Assembly (NCBI RefSeq): GCF_000024865.1
Contig: NC_013595.1
Span: forward strand, 1,426,001 to 1,490,000
Direction: 5' to 3'
DNA length: 64,000 bases
DNA from: Streptosporangium roseum DSM 43021
GTDB taxonomy: Bacteria; Actinomycetota; Actinomycetes; Streptosporangiales; Streptosporangiaceae
A program made the translations under genes and the position numbers. Under the pieces are notes generated by a model. The model was not told the DNA's origin. It worked only from the letters and a program-made list of their open reading frames with translations, and ran no database searches. This document shows positions 53,934-64,000 of the stretch, one piece after another (within the stretch, counting starts at the first letter, position 1; the number at the start of each line of letters is the position of its first letter).

Positions 53934-55115
53934 TCAGCGGGCCAGGGCGTGCCGCAGGGGCGCGGACAGGTGCGGGTCGACGCGGTCGACGCGGACGTCG
54001 TCGCAGCCGACCCAGCTCGCGGCCTCCCACAGCGCGTCGGCCAGGGACTCGGCGCCCTTGCGCTGGTTGACGCCGGGTTCGAGGCTGACCTGGCGGCCGA
54101 CCAGCGTGGAGCCCTCGCGGGCGGGGTCGACCCGGCCTATCAGCCGGCCCCCGGCGAGGACGGGCATCGTGAAGTAGCCGTGGACGCGCTTCTCCTTGGG
54201 GACGTAGGCCTCAAGCCGGTGGCTGAAGCCGAAGACGCGGGCGGTCCGGGCGCGGTCCCAGACGAGGGAGTCGAACGGCGACAGCAGGGTCGTGCGGTGG
54301 CGGCCCCGCGGCTCGCCCTCCAGGGCGGCCGGATCGGCCCACGCGCTCGCCGAGCGGTCGGGCCAGCCGGAGACCTGGACCGGGGTGAGGCCGGCGCTGC
54401 CGTCGAGCAGCGAGGCGTCCAGGAGGGCGGCATAGGCGGGCCTGAGGCGGAGGAAGTCGACGAGGTCGGCCCGGGTGGCCACGCCGAGGGCGCGGCCGGC
54501 GATCCCCGCCAGGCGGGTGATGCACTCGGCGTCGGAGAGGTCCTCGGCCAGGAGGTGGGCGGGGACCGCGCGTTCGGTCAGGTCGTAGACGCGGCGCCAG
54601 CCGACGCGGCGGGTGCAGACGACCTCGCCGATGTCCAGCAGCCACTCGATGGCGATCTTCGAGTCGGACCAGTCCCACCACAGGCCGCCGTTCTTGGCGC
54701 CCCCGATGTCGGCGGTGGTGATCGGGCCGCTCTCGCGCACCTGCTCGAGCACCTTGTCCACGTTGCCGGGAACCTCGTGCCAGCGGTATTTCCTGGCGCG
54801 GAGATACCTGCGCCGGAAGGCGTAGAGGGACCAGTCGTCGATCGGCAGGACGCAGGCGGCGTGGCACCAGTATTCGAAGGCCTGCGCCGGGTCGTCCCAG
54901 TAGGCGCGCTCGATCCGCTGCCTGCCGACGGCGCCGAGACGGGCGTAGGCGACGAGCTCGTGGGAGCGGGCGAGGACGGAGATCGTGTCGAGCTGGACGG
55001 CTCCCAGGCGGCGCAGGGTCGCGGGGGCGCCGCCGCGGCGGGCGTCGGCGCCGAGGAGGCCCTGGGCGCGGAGGATGATCCGGCGGGCCTCGTCGGCGGA
55101 GAGTGTGACCGTCAT
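53934..55115 (-). CDS. AlkZ/YcaQ-like winged-helix DNA glycosylase
   Basis: 393 residues with the tandem winged helix architecture of the HTH_42 family. The catalytic QxD motif is Q41-L-D43 (GAVQLDTISVLARSHELVAYARLG), and HEVP, ITTADI and SPFDSLVWDRARTARVFGF are typical later segments. Such enzymes remove bulky or crosslinked N-alkyl bases. The ATG follows CCGGGGG on the gene strand. Confidence 0.85.
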   Translation of the reverse strand: MTVTLSADEARRIILRAQGLLGADARRGGAPATLRRLGAVQLDTISVLARSHELVAYARLGAVGRQRIERAYWDDPAQAFEYWCHAACVLPIDDWSLYAFRRRYLRARKYRWHEVPGNVDKVLEQVRESGPITTADIGGAKNGGLWWDWSDSKIAIEWLLDIGEVVCTRRVGWRRVYDLTERAVPAHLLAEDLSDAECITRLAGIAGRALGVATRADLVDFLRLRPAYAALLDASLLDGSAGLTPVQVSGWPDRSASAWADPAALEGEPRGRHRTTLLSPFDSLVWDRARTARVFGFSHRLEAYVPKEKRVHGYFTMPVLAGGRLIGRVDPAREGSTLVGRQVSLEPGVNQRKGAESLADALWEAASWVGCDDVRVDRVDPHLSAPLRHALAR

Positions 55116-55205
55116 GATCGACCCCCGGGGGAGCCGGGGAGGGGGCGGAACGTCAGCATGACGCCGAGGTTAGCGTCCCACACCGACAAAATGTTTATGC
55201 AGGTG

Positions 55206-55460
55206 TCACTCGGACGGTTCCGCCCCGGCCTGCCGGTACGGCGCGCGCGGGGCGTCGAGGACGACGTCCCGGAAGACCTGGAAGGCCAGCAGGAGGATTC
55301 CGCCCAGGACGCACACGGCCGCGCCCATCCAGAACAGCGGCCACATGGGGCCCAGGCACAGCCCCACCCCGCCGATGGCGAAACCCAGCACGATCACGGT
55401 CACTGCCAGCCACGACGACGCCCTGCCCCCGTGGCTCGCCCGCTGCGCGTCGTCCTCCAC
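55206..55460 (-). CDS. Small two-span membrane protein of the HGxxPAAW type
   Basis: 84 residues from GTG 55460. HGGRASSWLAVTVIVLGFAIGG matches the signature of the HGxxPAAW family with A-S-S in place of P-A-A. Two hydrophobic helices (about 16-37 and 44-62) follow. The function is unknown. In other actinomycetes such genes lie near tryptophan genes; here it is divergent from secA. Confidence 0.7.
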   Translation of the reverse strand: MEDDAQRASHGGRASSWLAVTVIVLGFAIGGVGLCLGPMWPLFWMGAAVCVLGGILLLAFQVFRDVVLDAPRAPYRQAGAEPSE

Positions 55461-55712
55461 GGCGGCTCCCTCGGGTCGCGACGCGCCCGTACGGTCGAGC
55501 TCTTCGCCATGCGCGTGCGCAAACCGGCATACCCTTTAGGCTGGCTACTACTCCCAATAAAAAGGGCGCGGGGAACTCCCCGGATGCGAAGAGCGTCTTT
55601 CAGGGTGGCTGTGTCTGGTGGTAGAACCGCCTACGATGGCAGCGGAGAACCGTGTCTCGTCCTCATCCGGGCCGGTCCGGCCACGGAAGACCTGCGAGGA
55701 GCTTTACCTAAA

Positions 55713-58520
<2,808 letters not shown>

Positions 58521-58527
58521 CCGCCGA

Positions 58528-58562
58528 CCGAAGGGCCCGCACAGACCGTGCGGGCCCTTCGG
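58528..58562 (+). terminator. secA terminator
   Basis: A perfect 15-bp stem (58528-58542 with 58548-58562) around five bases, then CTTTC. Also suits the convergent gene at 58598. Confidence 0.85.
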
Positions 58563-58597
58563 CTTTCACGCGGTACGGCACGCGCCACGGCGTGCGG

Positions 58598-59107
58598 TCA
58601 GGGGGTCGCCTCGAAGTCGGTGCACAGCCACTGCACGCCCTTGCGCTCCAGTCTCAGCGCCAGCACGCGCGGCCGGTCGCCGCAGTGCACCAGCACGCAC
58701 ATCTCCACGACCCCGTCCTTGGGCTGGGACACGTGCGGCGTGCCGACCAGCGGCGGCCGCGTGCAGTTGATGATCTTCCCGCTCCTGACCAGCTCGGCGT
58801 GGGCGCGTTCGGTCAGGAGCGAGGAGACGCTCGAAGGCGGCCGCCTGCCGGACAGGATCTCGGCGACGGCCTGGCCGAGGGCTCGCAGCCGCCGCTCGTC
58901 GGGGACCGCGCCCGGCGGCCCCCAGATCAACGGCCTGCGGACCGGCGGCTCGACCGGCTCGGGGTCGTAGGCGAGGGCGAGCGCCCCCTGGACGTACGGC
59001 GGGGCGGCCGGGACGTCCCCTGCCGGGCGCTCGTCGTCGTAGGGCGGCTCGGCGGAGGGGGACGGCGCGATCCGGGGGAGCGGAACCGGCCGTGGCGTAC
59101 GGGACAT
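58598..59107 (-). CDS. Rv3235-family protein
   Basis: 169 residues from the ATG at 59107, with GGAG five bases upstream. A Pro-rich first third is followed by a conserved domain LRALGQAVAEILSGRRPPSSVSSLLTERAHAELVRSGKIIN and VEMCVLVHCGDRPRVLALRLERKGVQWLCTDF. The family is conserved near secA in actinobacteria; its function is unknown. Confidence 0.85.
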   Translation of the reverse strand: MSRTPRPVPLPRIAPSPSAEPPYDDERPAGDVPAAPPYVQGALALAYDPEPVEPPVRRPLIWGPPGAVPDERRLRALGQAVAEILSGRRPPSSVSSLLTERAHAELVRSGKIINCTRPPLVGTPHVSQPKDGVVEMCVLVHCGDRPRVLALRLERKGVQWLCTDFEATP

Positions 59108-59327
59108 GGCAACTCCGATTTTCGTCGGGGGAACTGACACATCTAGGAGTTTCCGGCCCCCTGTCCAGATACATCGGGCGCCAACTTCCCCGTGATCCCC
59201 GGTGTTTCGCCCGTTTAGGCGGAGAAGATGACCTAAAGCTGGATCGGTTCCCGACCTGGTGGGAGCGGTTCCGGAATGAGTCGTGATCTCCGGAAGGACG
59301 GCCGAAACGCTGTTCGGGGGGCGGGGG

Positions 59328-59475
59328 GACCCGGTGGCCGCACCGGTTCAGGGAGAGGACTCCAGTGGTCGTACCCGGTTCAGGAGGACTCCGGCGGTCG
59401 TACCTGGTTCAGGGGGACTCCAGTGGTCGTACCCGGCTCAGAGGGTGGACCCGGTGGCCGTATCCGGTTCAGGGG
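59328..59475 (-). repeat. 29-32-bp degenerate tandem array, five copies, at the end of a PTS gene
   Basis: Units start at 59328, 59358, 59387, 59416 and 59448 and read GAC-TCCAGTGGTCGTACCCGG-TTCAGG with changes. The stop codon of the EIIC gene (59469-59471) lies inside the TTCAGG motif of the last unit. The rest of 59108-59468 holds no gene I can support. Confidence 0.8.
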
Positions 59476-60803
59476 GTGGGGGGACCGGTGGTGGCCGTGC
59501 TCGGCGGGGGCTCGGCGTCCTCCTGCTCGCGGCCCGGGGTGGCCAGGTTCAGCTTCCTGATCAGGATGGTGAACAGCAGGTAGTAGACGACGAAGTAGAT
59601 CAGGCCGAAGACGATGATCAGGCCGACCCGGTGGGTGTTGGACTTGCCCGCGTTGAGGAGCATGTCGATGGCGCCCCCGGAGAAGGTGAACCCGAGCCGG
59701 GCCCCCAGCTCGGCCATCAGGGCCATCGACAGCCCGGTGAGGAGCGCGTGCACCACGAACAGCACGGGCGCCACGAAGATGAAGGCGAACTCCAGCGGCT
59801 CGGTGATGCCGGTTACGAACGAGGTGAGACCGGCCGACAGCATGATGCCGCCGACGGTCGCGCGCTTGCCGTGCGGAGCCGCCTGCCACATCGCGATGGC
59901 GGCGCCGAGCAGGCCGAACATCATCACCGGGAAGAAGCCGGTCATGAAGATCCCGGCACCGTCCTGGCCGGCGAAGTAGCAGTTCAGGTCGCCGGAGGCG
60001 TTCCTGGTCGCGCCGTCGACCCCGGCCTGGCACTCGGGGAGGGTGAACCAGACGATCGTGTTCAGGAAGTGGTGCAGGCCGATCGGGATGAGCAGGCGGT
60101 TGGCCACGCCGTAGACGCCCGCGCCCGCGGTGCCGTGGGCGGCCAGCCAGTCTCCCACGGTGGCCAGCCAGTCGCCGACCGGCCGCCAGAGCAGGCCGAA
60201 GATCACCCCGAGGATCAGGGCGGCGACGGCGGTGACGATCGGGACGGACCGCCGTCCGCCGAAGAAGGCGAGCCAGGAGGGGAGCTTGACCCGGTAGTAG
60301 CGCTGCCAGAGCAGGGCGGCGGTGATGCCGATGACGATGCCGCCCAGGACCCCGGTGGGGTTCTGCACGCCGAGGTTGAGCAGGGGCAGGGGGCGTCCGT
60401 CGGGGCCCACGACGGTCAGCGCGATCTTCTTGTAGACCTCGGAGGTGGGGGAGGCGGTGAAGAACAGGGTCTTGCTGACCCGGTCGAAGACCAGGTAGCC
60501 GACCACCGCGGCGAGGGCGGTGGAACCGTCGGCCTTGCGGGCGAAGCCGATGGCGACGCCGACCGCGAACAGCAGCGGCAGGTTGTCGAACAGGGCACCG
60601 CCGGCGGCGGCGAAGACGGCGGCCACCTGGTCGAGAAAGGCGTTGTCCGTCCGGCCGAGAAGGTCCTCCTGGCCGAATCTGAGCAGCAGGCCGGCGGCGG
60701 GCAGCACCGCGATCGGCATCATCAGCGAGCGTCCGATGCGCTGGAGTATCGCGAAGACCGACGACCAGATCGAAGGGCCGCGTTCCACGGCTGCCGTGCC
60801 CAT
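59469..60803 (-). CDS. PTS EIIC permease, glucose/N-acetylglucosamine family (copy A)
   Basis: 444 residues of EIIC only, with no EIIB or EIIA attached. SVFAILQRIGRSLMMPIAVLPAAGLLLRFG, AIGFARKADGSTALAAVVGYLVF and GITEPLEFAFIFVAPVLFVVHALLTG hold the channel and the substrate-site E of GITEPLEF. About ten hydrophobic segments. The regulator next to copy B suggests N-acetylglucosamine. A palindrome lies 41 bp upstream of the start. Confidence 0.92.
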   Translation of the reverse strand: MGTAAVERGPSIWSSVFAILQRIGRSLMMPIAVLPAAGLLLRFGQEDLLGRTDNAFLDQVAAVFAAAGGALFDNLPLLFAVGVAIGFARKADGSTALAAVVGYLVFDRVSKTLFFTASPTSEVYKKIALTVVGPDGRPLPLLNLGVQNPTGVLGGIVIGITAALLWQRYYRVKLPSWLAFFGGRRSVPIVTAVAALILGVIFGLLWRPVGDWLATVGDWLAAHGTAGAGVYGVANRLLIPIGLHHFLNTIVWFTLPECQAGVDGATRNASGDLNCYFAGQDGAGIFMTGFFPVMMFGLLGAAIAMWQAAPHGKRATVGGIMLSAGLTSFVTGITEPLEFAFIFVAPVLFVVHALLTGLSMALMAELGARLGFTFSGGAIDMLLNAGKSNTHRVGLIIVFGLIYFVVYYLLFTILIRKLNLATPGREQEDAEPPPSTATTGPPTP

Positions 60804-60843
60804 CCCCGAACCCCCTGCGTGCCGCGCCGTACAGGGGGATGTC

Positions 60844-60855
60844 TGGTATCTACCA
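60844..60855. promoter_or_regulatory. dre-like palindrome upstream of PTS copy A
   Basis: TGGTATCTACCA is a perfect 12-bp palindrome 41 bp before the copy A start. It shares the outer TGGT/ACCA arms of the DasR-responsive element consensus ACTGGTCTAGACCACT but differs in the centre. Confidence 0.45.
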
Positions 60856-61021
60856 CCCGGCCCCGTGAATACACGGCTCCGTGGCCACGTGGTCGTGAAC
60901 CCGCGGCCGTCGACGCGCCGCCGGGGCCGGACGCCGCGGCCTCGGAGCCGCCGAGGCGGGGGTCCCGGAGCCCGGCGGGTCCGGGGATCCCGGGAACGTC
61001 CCGCGCCCCGGAGGGGCCGGA

Positions 61022-62362
61022 TCAGGCCGGTCTGGCGGGGGGCGGGGTGGCGGGCTCGCCGGAGTCGACGTCGGGCTCGGGCTCCCGGCCCGGGGTCATG
61101 ATGTTCAGCTTCCTGATCAGGAAGCTGAACACGGTGTAGTAGACCGCCGCGTAGACGAGGCCCATCACGATGATGATCGGGACGCCCTGGGCGTTGGGGG
61201 CGGTGCCGTACAGGACGAGGTCGATCAGCCCGGAGGAGAAGCTGAAGGCGAGCTTGGCGCCCAGGGCGGAGGCGATCGCCAGGGAGATGCCGGTCAGGAC
61301 GATGTGCACCACGAACAGGACCGGGGCCACGAAGATGAAGGCGAACTCGATCGGCTCGGTGATCCCGGTGAGGAACGCGGTGAGCGCGGCGGAGATCATG
61401 ATCGAGCCGACCGCGGTACGGCGGTGCGGCGGCGCGGCCCGCCAGATGGCGATCGCCGCGGCGGGCAGGCCGAACATGAGGATCGGGTAGAGGCCGGCTT
61501 CGAAACCGCCGTAGCCCATGGCGCCGTTGTTGAAGCAGACCAGGTCGCCGGCGAGCTGCTTGCCGTCGACCACGCACTCCGGCACCTGGGTCCAGACCAC
61601 GTTGTTGACGATGTGGTGCAGGCCCAGCGGGAGCAGCGCGCGGTTGACCATGCCGTAGACCCCGGCGCCGACCGTGCTGTTCTCGGCGAGCCAGGTGCCG
61701 AAGGCGCGGAGCCAGTTGCCGATGATCGGCCAGATGAAGCCGAAGAACACGCCCAGGACCAGCCCGGCGAAGGCGGTGAGGATCGGCACGAGACGGCGCC
61801 CGCCGAAGAAGGCCAGCCAGGTGGGCAGCTTGGTGCGGTAGTAGCGCTGCCACAGCAGCGCGGAGACGAGGCCCATGACGATGCCGCCGAGCACCCGGGT
61901 CGGGTTCTGCGCCCCGAGGTTGAGCGCCATCTCCGGGACGCCGGGGTTGGCGGGGTCGAACAGCCGGTTGGAGATCGAGACCTTCAGCCGGTCGTCGAAG
62001 AGGTTGAAGAACATGGTCATGCTGACGGCGTGGAAGACCAGGTAGCCGACGAGCGCGGCCAGGGCGGTGGAGCCGTCGGCCTTGCGGGCGAAGCCGATGG
62101 CGACGCCGATCGCGAACAGGATGGGCAGGTTGTCGAAGAGCGTGCCGCCCGCGGTGCCGAGGACGTGGGCGACGTCGTCGAGCAGGGGGTTGTCGGTCCG
62201 GCCTACGAGGTCGTCCTTCCCGAGCCGGAGCAGCAGGCCCGCGGCCGGCAGGACCGCGATCGGCAGCATGAGGGAGCGGCCCAGGCGCTGGAGCACGCTC
62301 ATCACGGCGGATCCGGCCGAGGGCGGGGCGGGGAGACCCGCGTCCGCTGAGGTGGAACTCAT
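61022..62362 (-). CDS. PTS EIIC permease, glucose/N-acetylglucosamine family (copy B)
   Basis: 446 residues, ATG 62362 after GGAGG. Same EIIC core as copy A (VLQRLGRSLMLPIAVLPAAGLLLRLG, GITEPIEFAFIFVAPVLFVVHIVLTG) but with VECVVDGKQLAGD-type changes in the extracytoplasmic loops. Its start is 36 bp after the regulator stop, so both probably share a transcript. A separate EIIB is needed and is not in the window. Confidence 0.92.
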   Translation of the reverse strand: MSSTSADAGLPAPPSAGSAVMSVLQRLGRSLMLPIAVLPAAGLLLRLGKDDLVGRTDNPLLDDVAHVLGTAGGTLFDNLPILFAIGVAIGFARKADGSTALAALVGYLVFHAVSMTMFFNLFDDRLKVSISNRLFDPANPGVPEMALNLGAQNPTRVLGGIVMGLVSALLWQRYYRTKLPTWLAFFGGRRLVPILTAFAGLVLGVFFGFIWPIIGNWLRAFGTWLAENSTVGAGVYGMVNRALLPLGLHHIVNNVVWTQVPECVVDGKQLAGDLVCFNNGAMGYGGFEAGLYPILMFGLPAAAIAIWRAAPPHRRTAVGSIMISAALTAFLTGITEPIEFAFIFVAPVLFVVHIVLTGISLAIASALGAKLAFSFSSGLIDLVLYGTAPNAQGVPIIIVMGLVYAAVYYTVFSFLIRKLNIMTPGREPEPDVDSGEPATPPPARPA

Positions 62363-62398
62363 CGGACTTTCCTCCAGGGGGTGGGGGGAGGGAGGAGG

Positions 62399-63139
62399 TC
62401 AGGCGCGGCGCGCCGGTATTTCCAGGACCGTGCGGAGCTGGTAGCGGTCGGCGCGGTAGGTGGAGACCCCGAGTTCGGCGCAGACACCTCCGGCGAAGGA
62501 GCGTCGCTGGAGCAGCAGGACGGCTCCGCCGCGCGGCAGTTTCAGCAGGTCGGCGTCCCCGGGATCGGCTATGCCGCCGTCGATGGTGAGCTCGCCCGCG
62601 TCGAGCACCAGGCCGTAGCGGGTCTCGAGCAGCGCGTACAGGGAACGGCCCGTCAGGTCGTGGGTGTCGAGGTCGGGCGCGAGGGAGACCGGGATGTGGG
62701 CCCGCTCGATGCACATGGGCTCGTCGGCCGCGGTGCGCAGCCGCTCGATGAAGTGCACCTCGTCCCCGGGCCGGATGCCGAGCTCCCTGGCGAGGTGCGC
62801 GCTGGCCCTGACCACCCGGCGGTCCAGGTCGCGGGAGCCGGGTTCCATGCCCCGGGCGCGCATCTCGTCGCTGAAGGAGGTCAGCCGGAGGGCCATCTCG
62901 ATCTTGGGGCGGGCCACGAAGGTCCCCTTGCCCGCGACGCGCTGCAGCCTGCCCTCGGAGACCAGGTGGTCGACGGCCTGCCGTACGGTCATCCGGGACA
63001 GCCCGAAGCGCTGGCAGAGCTCGCGCTCGGACGGGATCGCCATGCCGATCGCCAGCTCGTTGTTCTCGATGAGGTCGAGGAGGATCTCCCGAAGCTGGAA
63101 GTACTTCGGTACCGGGCTGTCCGGATCGATCTGAGCCAT
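62399..63139 (-). CDS. GntR/UTRA-family regulator, DasR/NagR-like
   Basis: 246 residues with an N-terminal GntR winged helix (PSERELCQRFGLSRMTVRQAVDHLVSEGRLQRVAGKGTFVARP) and a C-terminal UTRA effector domain. Regulators of this class bind glucosamine-6-phosphate and control chitin and GlcNAc use and, in Streptomyces, development. The PTS partner and the dre-like site in front support this; calling it the true DasR ortholog needs phylogeny. Confidence 0.85.
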   Translation of the reverse strand: MAQIDPDSPVPKYFQLREILLDLIENNELAIGMAIPSERELCQRFGLSRMTVRQAVDHLVSEGRLQRVAGKGTFVARPKIEMALRLTSFSDEMRARGMEPGSRDLDRRVVRASAHLARELGIRPGDEVHFIERLRTAADEPMCIERAHIPVSLAPDLDTHDLTGRSLYALLETRYGLVLDAGELTIDGGIADPGDADLLKLPRGGAVLLLQRRSFAGGVCAELGVSTYRADRYQLRTVLEIPARRA

Positions 63140-63190
63140 GGAATCCTCCCCTCTCGATCTGAGATGTGGTGATGAGTTATGGTTCGTACT

Positions 63191-63210
63191 GGTCTAGTCC
63201 GGACTAGACC
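63191..63210. promoter_or_regulatory. dre-like operator between the GntR regulator and the SIS gene
   Basis: GGTCTAGTCCGGACTAGACC is a perfect 20-bp palindrome (22 bp with the outer T and A). Each half contains the TGGTCTAG / CTAGACCA arms of the DasR element. It lies 52 bp from the regulator start and 90 bp from the SIS start, so it can control both divergent genes. Confidence 0.75.
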
Positions 63211-63299
63211 ACAGGCCGGAAAAGGGTGTCAATGTACGGACCGGCGACGGATCGATAACGGCCCGATCTCGCCGGCCCGAACCGAAGGATGAGCGTTAG

Positions 63300-64000
63300 A
63301 TGACGACCAAGATGCGCAGCGAGATCGCCGAGCAGCCCGCTGCGTTGCGAGCCACGCTGGACGCCCTCCTCCCCAGGGTCGGGGAGGTGGAACAGCTCGC
63401 GGGACAGACCCGTCAGCTGCTGTTCATCGCCCGTGGCACCTCCGACAATGCCGCAGTCTACGGCCGTTACCTGGCTGAAGCGCACACGGGCCGTCTGTCC
63501 ACCCTCGCCGCGCCCTCGATCGCCACCACCTACAAGCGCAAGCTGGACCTCGACGGCGTCCTGGCCGTCGCGCTCTCCCAGTCCGGCCGGACCGAGGAGA
63601 TCGTCGAGACCCTCGCCTGGGCGAAGGACTGCGGCGCCAGGACGGTGGCCATCACCAACGGCGGCGAGCAGAGCCCCCTCGCCCAGGCCGCCGACCTCGC
63701 GCTGTGCACGCTCGCGGGCGAGGAGAAGGCTGTCCCGGCCACCAAGACCTACACCACCCAGCTCGCCGCGCTGGCCGTGCTCGGCCTCGGCCTGGGCGCC
63801 GACGTCGACGCCGCCGACCTGCAGCGGGTGCCGGACGCGGTGGAGAAGCTGATCGCCGAGCCCGGCGACCTGGACGCGATCGTCGAGGGTCTGGCCGACA
63901 AGCCGGGCGTCGTGGTCTCCGGCCGCGGCCTGGCCTTCTCCACCGCGCTTGAGCTGGCGCTCAAGCTCAAGGAGGCGTGCTACCTGCACGCCATGGGCCT
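63300..64000 (+). CDS. SIS-domain aminosugar-phosphate deaminase/isomerase (NagB-II-like), 3'-truncated
   Basis: The window ends after about 233 codons. MTTKMRSEIAEQPAALRATLDALL is followed by the first SIS domain (FIARGTSDNAAVYGRYLAE, VALSQSGRTEEIVETLAWAK, AVPATKTYTTQLAALAVLG) and the start of the second. It resembles the isomerase half of GlmS without the glutaminase part, as in NagB-II, which deaminates glucosamine-6-phosphate. The dre-like operator and PTS genes support this use, but exact substrate is inferred. Confidence 0.82.
   Translation, partial: MTTKMRSEIAEQPAALRATLDALLPRVGEVEQLAGQTRQLLFIARGTSDNAAVYGRYLAEAHTGRLSTLAAPSIATTYKRKLDLDGVLAVALSQSGRTEEIVETLAWAKDCGARTVAITNGGEQSPLAQAADLALCTLAGEEKAVPATKTYTTQLAALAVLGLGLGADVDAADLQRVPDAVEKLIAEPGDLDAIVEGLADKPGVVVSGRGLAFSTALELALKLKEACYLHAMG

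Noticed and set aside
59469..62714. Open frame of 1081 codons spanning both PTS genes
   Set aside because: PTS copy A starts at 60803 and copy B is in another frame. The remaining frame upstream has no domain.

Overview
The window is a very GC-rich stretch of actinobacterial chromosome. The gene content fits a sporulating, F420-producing actinomycete: WhiB, the MtrA-MtrB-LpqB system, FbiA/FbiB/FbiC, an orphan LuxR-type response regulator, a Ser/Thr kinase with a beta-propeller tail, and a DasR-like regulator with GlcNAc-type PTS permeases. I infer Streptosporangium, Nonomuraea or a relative; the family assignment is not proven by the sequence. No rRNA, tRNA, CRISPR, phage or insertion sequence was recognised, and most of the window follows the ancestral gene order known around mycobacterial Rv3235-Rv3264 and streptomycete SCO3005-SCO3034.

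Layout. 1-3.2 kb: the end of a glycosyltransferase gene, an NDP-sugar pyrophosphorylase, an HhH-GPD DNA glycosylase and a small membrane protein. 3.3-10.7 kb: F420 biosynthesis (fbiC, then fbiA-fbiB on the other strand), enclosing a substrate-binding/VWA hybrid and two tiny membrane proteins related by duplication. 10.9-22.8 kb: a Q-rich repeat protein, whiB, a giant GT2 membrane glycosyltransferase, a DUF5719 protein, a metallopeptidase-fold protein, DUF3499, and the mannose-phosphate genes manB, Trm112-like and SIS isomerase, then a CDF transporter. 22.9-26.8 kb: MerR regulator, S-adenosylhomocysteinase, a second archaeal-type SAHH paralogue and a DUF305 lipoprotein. 27-30 kb: two tandem secreted LVIVD-repeat proteins with signs of gene conversion.

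30.2-46.4 kb: an RDD / SpoIIM / DUF58 / MoxR / DUF4350 / DUF4129 / membrane-protein block. A complete ribose operon (rbsR-A-C-B-K-D), controlled by two identical LacI-type palindromes, lies between RDD and SpoIIM, and a kinase gene lies between SpoIIM and DUF58. 46.7-58.5 kb: mtrA-mtrB-lpqB-comF, hpf behind a roughly 300-nt leader, an orphan response regulator, an AlkZ-like glycosylase, a small membrane protein and secA. 58.6-64 kb: an Rv3235-family protein, two PTS EIIC permeases, a DasR/NagR-like GntR regulator and, divergently, the beginning of a SIS-domain (NagB-II-like) gene, with dre-like palindromes.

The most unusual signals are regulatory or structural rather than a new enzyme cluster. 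They are a family of tandem-repeat arrays lying at the 3' ends of minus-strand genes, with the stop codon in or beside the repeat motif; a recurrent leaderless promoter geometry; two evolutionary types of SAHH side by side; and the gene-converted LVIVD pair.
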